From the NCBI GenBank assembly GCA_964445195.1, contig CAYUKA010000009.1, forward strand, positions 9,745 through 73,744: 64,000 nucleotides of DNA, read 5' to 3'. Source of the DNA: UM-FILTER-47-13 sp964445195. Lineage in GTDB: Bacteria > Pseudomonadota > Alphaproteobacteria > Micavibrionales > Micavibrionaceae. The notes under the pieces were generated by a model, which ran no database searches, was not told the origin of the DNA, and was given only the letters and a program-made list of their open reading frames with translations. The translations under genes and the position numbers were made by a program. Within the stretch, counting starts at the first letter, position 1; each line of letters starts with the position of its first letter. Shown here in pieces: positions 33,422 to 41,525 of the stretch.

Positions 33422-34627
33422 TTAACCGAAAGCGGTCGGAGCGGCCATGATCGGGGTTTGCGGCTGCTGCTGTTGCAGACGCGGATCCTGCAGCTCGGCC
33501 AGCGTCTGCTCGTCAACGGTGCGCTCGTTCGCGTGGTTGTCGCCGCCGATCGTCACGGCAACCGGGGTCTCCAGATAATGCTCCAGATCGGCGCGGGCCT
33601 CAAGCACTTCATGCTCCAGTTCGGCGATCTCGGCTTCCAGCCTGTCCAATGTTTCCACATCCAGCTGGAGGTAATCAAGCCCGGGTTCGACGACATATTC
33701 GATTTCACCGGGAATATTTGAAAGCCTCTCGTCCATTTCGCGGCCGGTAAAGGCCGGCGGCTCGCCCGGCCTGGCCATGACATCGACAGTCTGCACCGGC
33801 GCGGCCTCGGCAGCCTGATAGCCCGGCGCCGCATCATCAAGACTACTCGCCAGTTCGCGGGCGCTTTGCTGGTGGGTCACCATGCTGCCCTTGCCGGCAT
33901 TCATCAGATCAACCGCCGGGGCGCGCATTTGCGGCTGGCTGGCTTCCGCCGCGGCAACCTGCCGTTCCGCGGCCGGATCGGGCCCGGCAGCCATGGCCGG
34001 TTCCGGTTCAGCAGGCGCCTGCTCAATCGCCTCGCGCGCTTCGGCGACGGCGGCCTTGGCGTCCTGGACCACACCATCCGCGCCTTTAATCTCGCGTTCA
34101 ACGCCGGTCGCGCCTTTGCCCTGGGCCAGTTTGCCGCTGCTTTCCAGTTTGGTCGGAGCCTTGGTATGGCGGATCGCCTTCATCGCCGCCTCAAGATTGG
34201 CTTTAATCTCGGCCTGCGGGTCGGTGTCCGGCCCATTATCCGGGCCGCTTGGACCATCAAGGCGGAAGGCAAGGACTGTATCAAGGAGATTATCGGTAAG
34301 GTCGGGATCGGCCTCAAGTCCTTCATCAACACCCATAAGCTGGGCGTCCGGCGCGGTATCGAGGGCAACATCAAAACCGTCATAATCACGGTCTAGATCA
34401 GCCAGCGCGTCCGGATCGATCAGCCCGACCGCTGCCTCGTTAAATTCAGCACCATATGTTCCGTCTGTTAAAGACATCTCATCAAATCTGTTATACACAC
34501 CATCTAAGGGCAGGACCGCAAGGGCTGAACTACCCGCCGTTATTATCAGAGCCGCAGCGGCTGCCATTATTGCTGACAATTGTCCCGGCAATCGGCCCAC
34601 ATCTCCTATTTCCCTATTATAGCTCAT
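33422..34627 (-). CDS. Uncharacterised acidic membrane-anchored protein
   Basis: A 401-residue protein with a hydrophobic N-terminal segment (about 17-42, LSAIMAAAAALIITAGSSAL) that may be a signal or anchor. The rest is acidic and low in complexity: an Asp-rich stretch at 70-130, a Lys/Ala stretch at 130-210 (KGATGVEREIKG), an Ala/Glu/Pro-rich region, and a Leu/Glu-rich segment near 310-350 predicted to form a coiled coil. The C-terminus is Gln/Pro-rich. An in-frame repeat gives GPDNGPDTDP. I recognise no family. A function in the cell envelope is only a guess. Confidence 0.55.
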   Translation of the reverse strand: MSYNREIGDVGRLPGQLSAIMAAAAALIITAGSSALAVLPLDGVYNRFDEMSLTDGTYGAEFNEAAVGLIDPDALADLDRDYDGFDVALDTAPDAQLMGVDEGLEADPDLTDNLLDTVLAFRLDGPSGPDNGPDTDPQAEIKANLEAAMKAIRHTKAPTKLESSGKLAQGKGATGVEREIKGADGVVQDAKAAVAEAREAIEQAPAEPEPAMAAGPDPAAERQVAAAEASQPQMRAPAVDLMNAGKGSMVTHQQSARELASSLDDAAPGYQAAEAAPVQTVDVMARPGEPPAFTGREMDERLSNIPGEIEYVVEPGLDYLQLDVETLDRLEAEIAELEHEVLEARADLEHYLETPVAVTIGGDNHANERTVDEQTLAELQDPRLQQQQPQTPIMAAPTAFG

Positions 34628-34698
34628 TCAATCAAACTGTTTCAAATTTGCAGCCACCAGTTCAGCACATTATTTCAGCACTTTACTGAATATTTTGC

Positions 34699-36019
34699 TT
34701 ATCTCAGCCGCAGCGGCCTGTAGCCCAGCGCTTCGGCGATATGATCGCTGCCCAGTGTCTCCGGTGCGGCCGGATCAAGATCGGCGATCGTCCGCGCGGC
34801 GCGCAGCACCCGGTGATACGCCCGGGCCGACAATTTAAGCCGTTCGGCGGCATTCTGCAACAAAACGCGGCTATCCTCTTCTAATATCATGGTTTTTTCG
34901 ATGATATCCGGCGGCGCGGCGCTGTTCAGCGCGCTGTCCATCTGCGCCGCATAGGGGGCAAAGCGCTGCTGCTGGACCTGCCGGGCGCGCAGGACGCGGG
35001 CGGCGACGGTGGCCGAGGATTCACCGGCTCTCGCGGCGGACAGGTCGGCGATACTGACCGGCGGCACATCGACGCGAATATCAATCCGGTCGAGCAGGGG
35101 ACCTGATAGTTTGGCCTGGTAATCCAGCCTGATGCGCCAGCGAAATTTCACCGGGCTTCGCTTTCTGGCCGCCGCCGATCAGCGCTGGCAGCGAGGCTGA
35201 ATGGTGCGGATCGCGAAACGGCCGCGCCTTGATCAGCCCGCCCTCGGGCAGGGTCCCGGCCAGCGAATGGATCATCGACACGTCCAGCGCCTCGGCCGGG
35301 GACAGCGGCGGCAGGATACCGGGCAGACAAGACGCAAGCATCGACTTGCCGCTGCCCGGCGGGCCGCTCATCAACATATTGTGGCCACCGGCGGCCGCGA
35401 TTTCGAGCGCCCGTTTGGCGGTTTCCTGCCCCTTGACTTCAGCCAGATCGGGCAGGGAAGCCACAGCCGTACCTTCCCCGGCCAGTTTTGCTTCCGGGCG
35501 GCTTAAGACCTGCGTGCCCTTAACATGGTTGATCAGCTGTAGCAGATCATGCGGCGCAAGGATCGGCAGGTCGCCGGCCCAGGCCGCTTCGCCGCCGCAG
35601 GCTTCCGGACAGATCAGCCCGTTATCATTGGCCACCGCGTGCAGCGCCGCCGGCAATACCCCTGCCACCGGGCGGATCGCGGCGTCGAGCGAAAGCTCGC
35701 CCAGCACAACATGGCTCTCAAGCTCCTCTTTGGGCACAATCTCCATCGCCGCGAGCAGGCCGAGCGCGATCGGCAAATCGTAATGGCTGCCTTCCTTGGC
35801 AAGGTCGGCCGGGGCGAGATTGACCGTCAGCCGCTTGGGCGGCAGGGCGATGCCGAGCGCATGCAGCGCGGCCCGGACCCGTTCCTTTGACTCCGCCACC
35901 GCTTTGTCGGGCAGGCCGACAATCGTAAAGGCCGGCATGCCGTTGGAAATCTGCACCTGCACATCGACCGTTTCGACATCGACGCCCTGAAACGCGACGG
36001 TATTTATACGGGCGACCAT
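34699..36019 (-). pseudogene. comM: Disrupted ComM/YifB-like Mg chelatase-type AAA ATPase
   Basis: ComM is a hexameric helicase needed for integration of transformed DNA. The N-terminal part (35130-36019) is intact: MVARINTVAFQGVDVETVDV, the lon-like domain, and Walker A MLMSGPPGSGKSM. The frame then runs off-family after GEISLAH near 35135. The C-terminal part resumes in another frame at DYQAKLSGPLLDRIDI (35121-34699). About 75 residues between them are missing, including the Walker B segment (LFLDELPEF in relatives). The coding sequence thus carries a deletion that is not a multiple of three. Neither remaining piece can be a working ATPase. An assembly gap is the alternative. Confidence 0.85.
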
Positions 36020-36107
36020 ACTTGATATTCCCCTTTTGTTCTATTCAGGGTTTTCTCGCATAGTTACAGAAAAAAGGGAAGGGCTTAGGCAATAAAATCG
36101 CTATTGT

Positions 36108-36464
36108 CTATGGCTCAATAGGGTGGAAACTATATTCTCCGGCAATATTACCGATTTCAAAACTGACTGTTTCCTCGGTTGGTTCCGCCAGGCATTGCAG
36201 GTCGGAATCCCGTTCCAGCAAGACGCCCACAACTACATTCGTCGCGGAAGGCGATGAAGACGTAACGTCTACAACCACATTAACAAACTGATCCTGGCAC
36301 GATTGAATATAGGTCACATCGACGGCAATATTGCCATTACCGGCGTCCTGTTCTTCAATGGAGGAAATTTCCCCCATATGAAAGTCATCAGCAAAAGCCA
36401 TATCCGCAAATATAGATGCCAGACAAGTAAACGCGGCAGTAGCCCCTGTAATAATCATATTCAT
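36108..36464 (-). CDS. Small secreted protein of unknown function
   Basis: A 118-residue protein with a GGAGG ribosome site and ATG start at 36464. Residues 1-25 (ending ADMAFA) look like a signal peptide. The mature part, about 93 residues, alternates hydrophobic residues as beta strands (VDVTYIQSCQDQFVNVVVDV, TNVVVGVLLERD) and has two Cys (in QSCQD and LQCLA) that may form a disulfide. It is acidic and ends HPIEP. It lies alone, between the broken comM and a 308-bp gap. No family recognised. Confidence 0.65.
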   Translation of the reverse strand: MNMIITGATAAFTCLASIFADMAFADDFHMGEISSIEEQDAGNGNIAVDVTYIQSCQDQFVNVVVDVTSSSPSATNVVVGVLLERDSDLQCLAEPTEETVSFEIGNIAGEYSFHPIEP

Positions 36465-36772
36465 AATAAAAACCTCCAGACTGTTTTAAAAATTATTATT
36501 TAACTTTCAGACCAATAGACCATTTTGTCACCGGACTCAATTATATAAATGTATAAAAGGCCGGTTTATGGGCTGATATGCCGGACTATTATAAAACCCG
36601 GCCGGCCATCATTGAAGAATAAGTTCCCGTGAAACATGATTTTATTTGACATAACTTAATAGCTGTATTATTTAAAGTCACGATACATTATTCAGTGGAC
36701 ACATTGTAAAGACATAAAGAGTAAAGACATAAAGGCCGTATTTTAAAACAACGCAGGCAATGAGCACAGCCG
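36465..36772. other. 308-bp intergenic region with promoter-like and tandem repeat sequence
   Basis: AT-rich and without a gene. It separates the divergent starts of the small secreted protein and the PPOX-like gene. TTGACA at 36646-36651 is followed by TATTAT 14 bp later, too close for a normal promoter but possibly with TATTTA at 17 bp. A 15-bp unit, GTAAAGACATAAAG plus one base, is repeated in tandem at 36706-36735. A single half of a parS-like sequence (GTGAAACA) at 36629-36636 is likely chance. Confidence 0.4.
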
Positions 36773-37273
36773 ATGAATCAAGAATTTGATACAGCAGCAA
36801 AAGCGGCACAGGCTTTAGAGTTGATCAAAACGCTCAACTTCATGAACCTGGCCACGGCCTCGCCGGAGGCCGTGCCGTGGAATGCGCCGGTCTTTTTCGC
36901 TTTTGACGGCGATTATTTTTACTGGCTGTCCGCGCCGGAGGCCGTCCATTCACAAAATATCGCGCACAACCCGGCGGTCAGTATTGTCATTTTCGACAGT
37001 ACGCGCGGAGACTGGGACGCGCTCGGCGTTTATTTCACCGCCGTCGCGGAAGCCGTACCGGAAAGCGACACCGCCGCGCTGCAGGCAGCGCATGAGGCCT
37101 CCTATGCGAAAGCAGGCCGGACACCCGGCGATCCCAGCCTTTTCACCGGCGATTTTCCCCGCAAATACTACCGGGCCCGCCCGACACAGGCCTGGGTCAA
37201 CAGCGTTGAGGAGCGGAACGGTGTCAAGGTCGATATCCGCGAAGAAATCGACCTTGCCCAGCTGAAACCTTAA
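36773..37273 (+). CDS. Pyridoxamine 5'-phosphate oxidase-like flavin-binding protein
   Basis: A 166-residue protein with the FMN-binding split-barrel fold of the PNPOx family. The opening LELIKTLNFMNLATASPEAVPWNAPVFFAFDGDYFYWLSAP covers the flavin-binding barrel strands, followed by HSQNIAHNPAVSIVIFDS. It lacks the C-terminal residues that bind pyridoxal phosphate in true PdxH, so an F420/FMN-linked or haem-related role among general PPOX proteins is more likely. Function uncertain. The next gene starts directly at its stop codon and may be cotranscribed. Confidence 0.8.
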   Translation: MNQEFDTAAKAAQALELIKTLNFMNLATASPEAVPWNAPVFFAFDGDYFYWLSAPEAVHSQNIAHNPAVSIVIFDSTRGDWDALGVYFTAVAEAVPESDTAALQAAHEASYAKAGRTPGDPSLFTGDFPRKYYRARPTQAWVNSVEERNGVKVDIREEIDLAQLKP

Positions 37274-37324
37274 ATGGCTTATCTTTTAATTGTTTTCTCT
37301 GGGTTTATTTCTTATGTTTATAAT

Positions 37325-37957
37325 ATGAACAGCCTGCTAGATATGCCCGGATCCTTCTCTACTAAAAGTTTCGAGTGCCACCGTATAGATGGGCTTCCGC
37401 CCGATGATCTAGACAGCTTTTTGCAACAAGCTGAAAATTTTATGGCTTTTATCAATTCAGGTTATGACGGACTCGACTTCAATACAGAGGAAATGAAGCG
37501 TCATTGCGGCCACCGCGCCGAAGCTGATCAAAGTCTGGTGTATGCCGTTTATGACCGAACCACCCGCGAAGCAATCGGCAGCATTATATATAACCGTCCC
37601 GGGGAAAAGCCCGAATACTGCAATCTTGCTTATTACATAATGCCTGGCAAGCGCGGGCAGGGCCTGGCACCAAAAATAAGTGAGCAGGCCATGGACGCTT
37701 TTTTTCAGCATACGGCCTTCGATGAGATTTATTGTGCTATCTGGGGTAACAATAAGGCGTCCTTGCGCGTACTGGAAAAACTGGGATTTGAATATCTGGG
37801 GTACAGGCCGTCTTATATTGACCCGCCGCCTGTTATCGACCATCAGTTCAAAATGACAAGAGCGCAATTTTCTCATCCTGAAAGACAAGACGTCAGGATC
37901 GTGCTTGATGATGAAACAGCGCCGGGGAACAAACCGCCGTCACAACATGTACCGTAG
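37325..37957 (+). CDS. GNAT-family N-acetyltransferase (RimJ/RimL type)
   Basis: An acetyl-CoA-dependent acyltransferase of 210 residues from ATG 37325 (MNSLLDMPGSFSTK); an ATG at 37274, directly after the previous stop, would add 17 hydrophobic residues. The core is typical of the RimJ/RimL group: NLAYYIMPGKRGQGLAPKI binds acetyl-CoA, then IYCAIWGNNKASLRVLEKLGFEYLGYR. The substrate is unknown; related proteins acetylate ribosomal proteins or antibiotics. The gene is AT-richer than its neighbours, a hint of acquisition. It follows the PPOX-like gene without a gap. Confidence 0.82.
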   Translation: MNSLLDMPGSFSTKSFECHRIDGLPPDDLDSFLQQAENFMAFINSGYDGLDFNTEEMKRHCGHRAEADQSLVYAVYDRTTREAIGSIIYNRPGEKPEYCNLAYYIMPGKRGQGLAPKISEQAMDAFFQHTAFDEIYCAIWGNNKASLRVLEKLGFEYLGYRPSYIDPPPVIDHQFKMTRAQFSHPERQDVRIVLDDETAPGNKPPSQHVP

Positions 37958-38093
37958 AAAAAAATCTAAAGCGCTTCCAATATAGGCGTTAAAATTAAGA
38001 ACTTGCAGGACCGGTGCCGCGGCAATTTCTGGACGCGGACGGCAAAACAGGGTAAAGCTGGAGAACAGGAATAACAACGGTGACCCACAATCC

Positions 38094-38957
38094 ATGCTGA
38101 CGGCCCGGACTTTTACCTACGCTTCCGAAGACTTCCCGATTCTCAAACGCCTGACAATCCGTTCGATTGAGCGCATGACCGGCCGGCTCCGCGTCTGGAA
38201 ACTATACCGCGAATATTGCGATGAATATCTGACCAGCAATGAGAGTTTCTGGGATGCGGCAATTCGTAAACTCCAGCTTGATGTGAATTACGGCGGCGTC
38301 GCGCTGGACGAGATCCCGCGTAAAGGGCCGCTGGTGGTGGTGGCGAATCACCCGTTCGGCGTGCTGGACGGCGTGGTGATCACCCATATGATGATGCAGG
38401 TGCGCACCGATTTCAAAGTGCTGACCAACTCGGCGCTGTGCCGGGCGCCGGAAGCCAACGATCATTTACTGCCGATTGATTTTTCCGGCAGCGAGGCCGG
38501 GCTGAAAACCAATCTGGAAACCCGCCGCGCCGCGCGGCAGCTGCTCAAGAACGGCGGCTGCATTACCGTCTTTCCGGCCGGCGGCGTGTCGACCATTCCC
38601 GGCTGGCGGGCCGGGGTCGCGCAGGATACGGCCTGGCAGCCCTTTATCGCCCGGCTGATCCATGAATCGAACGCCGCTGTCGTGCCGGTCTTTTTCGCCG
38701 GCCAGAACAGCCGCCTATTCCAGTGGGCCAGCCTGCTGTCGCCGACGCTGCGCCTTGCCCTGTTCATGAAAGAGGTCATCGACAAGATCGGCGGCGAGAT
38801 CGACGTCACGGTCGGCGCCCCGATCCCGTATGAGCAGATCGCCCATATTACCGACCGGGCCGCGCTGTGCGATGAGCTGCGGCGGCGCACTTACGCGCTG
38901 GGCGGGCTTGACCGCCTGCCGCCGCCCAAGCCGGCCTTTCGCACCCCGCCCCGCTAG
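38094..38957 (+). CDS. Lysophospholipid acyltransferase family protein
   Basis: A PlsC-like membrane-associated acyltransferase, 287 residues. The catalytic H-x4-D motif is VVANHPFGVLDGVV (His86, Asp91 or 92), and the glycerophosphate-binding motif is FPAGGVST near residue 160. Its N-terminal segment and spacing resemble the group often labelled hemolysin, which in alphaproteobacteria includes ornithine-lipid acyltransferase OlsA. Transfer of an acyl chain to a lysolipid is likely, but acceptor specificity is unknown. No olsB neighbour is present. A strong terminator follows. Confidence 0.85.
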   Translation: MLTARTFTYASEDFPILKRLTIRSIERMTGRLRVWKLYREYCDEYLTSNESFWDAAIRKLQLDVNYGGVALDEIPRKGPLVVVANHPFGVLDGVVITHMMMQVRTDFKVLTNSALCRAPEANDHLLPIDFSGSEAGLKTNLETRRAARQLLKNGGCITVFPAGGVSTIPGWRAGVAQDTAWQPFIARLIHESNAAVVPVFFAGQNSRLFQWASLLSPTLRLALFMKEVIDKIGGEIDVTVGAPIPYEQIAHITDRAALCDELRRRTYALGGLDRLPPPKPAFRTPPR

Positions 38958-39011
38958 CAGCCTCCCGCGTCATGCGGCCGGCTATATCATTTCCATAGTA
39001 ACCGCTAAAAT

Positions 39012-39036
39012 GCCGTTGATTGTTAACGGCTTTTTT
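39012..39036 (+). terminator. Rho-independent terminator of the acyltransferase gene
   Basis: Stem GCCGTT (39012-39017) and AACGGC (39025-39030) with a 7-base loop, followed by six T (39031-39036). It lies 55 bp after the stop codon. Confidence 0.8.
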
Positions 39037-39058
39037 ATGCCGCCCGTTTAAAAATAGG

Positions 39059-39075
39059 GTCAGTGACATACTGAC
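39059..39075. promoter_or_regulatory. Palindrome GTCAGT-N5-ACTGAC, possible operator
   Basis: A perfect 6-bp dyad with a 5-bp spacer lies 28 bp upstream of the next gene, just past the preceding terminator. Its size fits a dimeric repressor. No regulator gene adjoins it. Confidence 0.35.
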
Positions 39076-39102
39076 TGATTTGACCGCGTAAAGAGGACAA
39101 CC

Positions 39103-39723
39103 ATGTTAACACCGTTAAACCGCCATGACCTGGCCCGCCTGCATGCGAAATTCGTTGTACCGATCGTCGTTGACCGCATGCTGCATGACGAGGAAACGCT
39201 CGACGATATCGCCGAGCACGCGATGAACGAATTGCTGGCCGAACTGTGCCCGGATACGGCGCTGCTTTGTATTGCGCTGTGCGCCCGGCATGTTGCCAAA
39301 ACGGTGCCCGATCTGCCGGCCGGCGGCACACTGGCACTGGCCGCCGACAAAATCGCCGACGAGTACGGCGCCCTGTGGCTGGCCCATGAGCGCGACCCGG
39401 ACAGTCTTGCCGATAGCGCTGTCGAACAGACGCTGGCGCATATCCCGGAAGACCTGGAGACAATGCGCGACCTGCTGGACGCGCTGATGGCCGATCTCGA
39501 GGAAGATCACTGCGTTGCCGCGATCCTGTGCGACATATTGAGCGCCCAGGCCGATTACCACAAGGACCTGGCGCTGGTCGAGCTGGCGCAGATCAATCTG
39601 CGCCCGGCACCGCGTCCGGCTGAAGACAGTGCCCCGGCGCCGGCGGCAACGGCAGAAGATACTGACAATGTCATCGTCTTTCCCGGCGCGGTCACTACAC
39701 TGCGCCCGCCCGCCGGGCGTTGA
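39103..39723 (+). CDS. Uncharacterised helical protein (DUF2336-like appearance not confirmed)
   Basis: A 206-residue soluble, acidic protein, mostly helical, rich in Ala, Leu, Asp and Glu. The start ATG at 39103 has an AGAGGAC ribosome site. Residues 1-165 contain alternating helices (TLDDIAEHAMNELLAEL, VEQTLAHIPEDLETMRDLL, LMADLEEDHCVAAILCDIL); residues 166-206 form a Pro/Ala-rich tail. There is no signal peptide or membrane segment. A 17-bp palindrome lies just upstream. The following gene on the same strand is also uncharacterised and may be functionally linked. No name is offered. Confidence 0.55.
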   Translation: MLTPLNRHDLARLHAKFVVPIVVDRMLHDEETLDDIAEHAMNELLAELCPDTALLCIALCARHVAKTVPDLPAGGTLALAADKIADEYGALWLAHERDPDSLADSAVEQTLAHIPEDLETMRDLLDALMADLEEDHCVAAILCDILSAQADYHKDLALVELAQINLRPAPRPAEDSAPAPAATAEDTDNVIVFPGAVTTLRPPAGR

Positions 39724-39806
39724 TTTCCTTGCCATTTCCGGCCTGTTTCTGCTAGGTTGGGCGCTTATAAAAATAATCAAAGCGTAACGCTTGGAATTTC
39801 CGGCCT

Positions 39807-40697
39807 ATGGCAGAAATCACTGGGAGAGATATTAAGGGATTCAATTTGCGCAGCGGCGCGCTGAAGGCGCTCCGCCATGCCGAGGACCAGCTATTCCGCA
39901 ATCACCGCCAGAACCTGCTGTTTTTCGCCCTCGATATTCTTGATCATTTTCACAAGGATCCGCATCTGGCGCCACTGCGCAAGGCCGTGCCGGAGATTTT
40001 TGCCACTTTTGAGAGCCTGTCCCCGTATTTACATGATCACGACAAGCGCGAAGCAATGTTCCATTGGGAACGCGACACGGCGCTCAAAAAAATGCATGAG
40101 GGCTTAAAAGCCATTGCGGCGATGAGCGGTCGGGCGGTTGACGGGCTGGCTGATGCCAGCGTCCTGCGCGGCGTCAATACGGTCAGCGCAGCCGCAGCGG
40201 CCTATATGGATATGGCCGAAACGCTTCATGCCGGTCCGGCGGCGGATGATGATAACCTTTACCATACCGCTCATGTCACACCGTATGTCAGCGCGGCATT
40301 CATGGCTGAATATCTGTCGATGATCACAAGGGAACTGGCCAGCGCCGGGGTGCCGGACGACATCACACACCCGGTCACCGCCCTGTGCAGCAGGATTCGT
40401 AATAATCTGCCGCACGGCCGGGTACTAAACCGGCCGCTTTACGAGAACGGCGAAAAAGACAGGGCGACGCTTTACAATATTATGGCGGCGATGAGCACGA
40501 CCGCCGATGCGGTCAAAACGCTGCAACAAAGAGTCGATACCAAGAGCGAAAACGGCCGGCAACTCGCAGCGCGGCTAAACTATGTTTTCCAGTCCTTCGC
40601 CCCGTATGACTGGGAGCAATATGAAAGCAAATCACCCCGGTCCGATCCGGACGCCGGCTCCGCCGACATCCTGCCGCTGCGCGCCCGGCTGGGTTAG
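39807..40697 (+). CDS. Uncharacterised 296-residue helical protein
   Basis: A soluble protein of 296 residues, mostly helical, with many His, Arg and Asp residues in the first half (ALRHAEDQLFRNHRQNLLFFALDILDHFHKDPHL and SLSPYLHDHDKREAMFHWERD). It has no signal peptide, membrane segment or recognised catalytic motif. The ATG at 39807 follows AATTTCC with no strong ribosome site. It lies 83 bp after another unknown gene on the same strand. Its stop is 22 bp from the stop of the convergent HIT gene. Function unknown. Confidence 0.6.
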   Translation: MAEITGRDIKGFNLRSGALKALRHAEDQLFRNHRQNLLFFALDILDHFHKDPHLAPLRKAVPEIFATFESLSPYLHDHDKREAMFHWERDTALKKMHEGLKAIAAMSGRAVDGLADASVLRGVNTVSAAAAAYMDMAETLHAGPAADDDNLYHTAHVTPYVSAAFMAEYLSMITRELASAGVPDDITHPVTALCSRIRNNLPHGRVLNRPLYENGEKDRATLYNIMAAMSTTADAVKTLQQRVDTKSENGRQLAARLNYVFQSFAPYDWEQYESKSPRSDPDAGSADILPLRARLG

Positions 40698-40718
40698 TCG
40701 TCTCTGCTTCACCGCTGC

Positions 40719-41090
40719 TTAAGCCGCCTTGGCCAGCATCGGGCCAAGCGCCGTGCCGCCAAGAATATGGACATGGAAATGCGGCACTTCCTGGCCGCCA
40801 TGAATGCCGGTATTGGCGATCGTGCGAAATCCGCTTTCGGGCAGGCCCTGGTCTTGCGCGATTTTTGACACGGCGCGCCAGAAGGCGGCGATCTCTTCCG
40901 CATCGGCCTGCATCCCGAAATCGGCAACCGAAATATAACGGCCCCTGGGGATCACCAATATATGCACCGGCGCCTGCGGGTTGATATCATGAAAGGCGAG
41001 CACATGCTCATCCTCGTAAACGGTGTTATTGGGAATCTCGCCGCGCAGGATCCTGGCGAAAATATTGTTATCATCATAAGCGCTCATCAA
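40719..41090 (-). CDS. HIT-family nucleotide-binding protein (HINT-like)
   Basis: A 123-residue histidine-triad protein. The opening DDNNIFARILRGEIPNNTVYEDEHVLAFHDINPQAPVHILVIPRG is typical of HINT. The catalytic triad motif H-x-H-x-H is VPHFHVHILGG near residues 106-112. HINT proteins hydrolyse adenosine 5'-monophosphoramidates such as AMP-lysine. Length and start (ATG 41090) agree with the family. It is a single gene downstream of the small Pro/Ala-rich gene and its terminator. Confidence 0.93.
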   Translation of the reverse strand: MMSAYDDNNIFARILRGEIPNNTVYEDEHVLAFHDINPQAPVHILVIPRGRYISVADFGMQADAEEIAAFWRAVSKIAQDQGLPESGFRTIANTGIHGGQEVPHFHVHILGGTALGPMLAKAA

Positions 41091-41130
41091 AGCCCCCTTT
41101 ATGTCCGGTTACAAATCTGGAAATAAGCAT

Positions 41131-41177
41131 ACAAAAACAAACAAAGAGCCGTCATCTTTAAACGATCACGGCTCTTT
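41131..41177 (-). terminator. Rho-independent terminator of the small Pro/Ala-rich gene
   Basis: A 10-bp stem AAAGAGCCGT (41143-41152) and ACGGCTCTTT (41168-41177), continued on the minus strand by TTTGTTTTTG. It stands 25 bp after the stop codon of the 36-residue gene at 41202-41312. Confidence 0.8.
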
Positions 41178-41201
41178 GCCAACAAAATATAGACCGGTTC
41201 C

Positions 41202-41312
41202 TTAGACGTCTTGCGACGGCTTCGGTGCTGCCGGCTCGGGCGGCGCTGCCGGAGCAGCCGGCTCAACCGGATCAGGAGTTTGTCTGGGTTCGTTAAAACC
41301 ACCAAGTCCCAT
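41202..41312 (-). CDS. Small Pro/Ala-rich protein of 36 residues
   Basis: A short gene missed by common length cut-offs. It begins with ATG at 41312 with a strong AGGAG site 7 bases upstream, encodes MGLGGFNEPRQTPD followed by a Pro/Ala/Glu-rich tail (VEPAAPAAPPEPAAP) and ends KPSQDV. The stop is followed by a strong terminator, so the whole transcription unit looks complete. There is no signal peptide or hydrophobic segment. Its N-terminus with Gly-Leu-Gly-Gly-Phe is more conserved-looking than the repetitive tail. A weak TTGACT -35-like box lies about 90 bp upstream. Function unknown. Confidence 0.6.
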   Translation of the reverse strand: MGLGGFNEPRQTPDPVEPAAPAAPPEPAAPKPSQDV

Positions 41313-41525
41313 AATGGACTCCTCTTCTTTTGGTTTCACACTTTCAGTTTCAGATTATGCCGCCGAAACGGCATGATCCGACTCTTGCAAAAATCCATTG
41401 ATAGAGTCAAGTGTTATCGTGATATTTTTTTAAAAAATAAGACGATTTTTTGTACTATAACGAAAGAAAAATGTATTTTCTTGAAATATTCTGTCTTTTT
41501 GAGAACGGTTTGCAATCAGGCGGGT
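41313..41525. other. AT-rich leader between the small gene and the GNAT stop
   Basis: No gene is visible in these 213 bp. The region contains a small hairpin ATGCCGTTTCGGCGGCAT (about 41358-41375) within the likely leader of the small Pro/Ala-rich gene, and AT-rich sequence suitable for its promoter. Confidence 0.35.

Noticed and set aside
36625..36640. CCCGTGAAACATG as a parS half-site
   Set aside because: The left half is missing; ParB needs the full palindrome.
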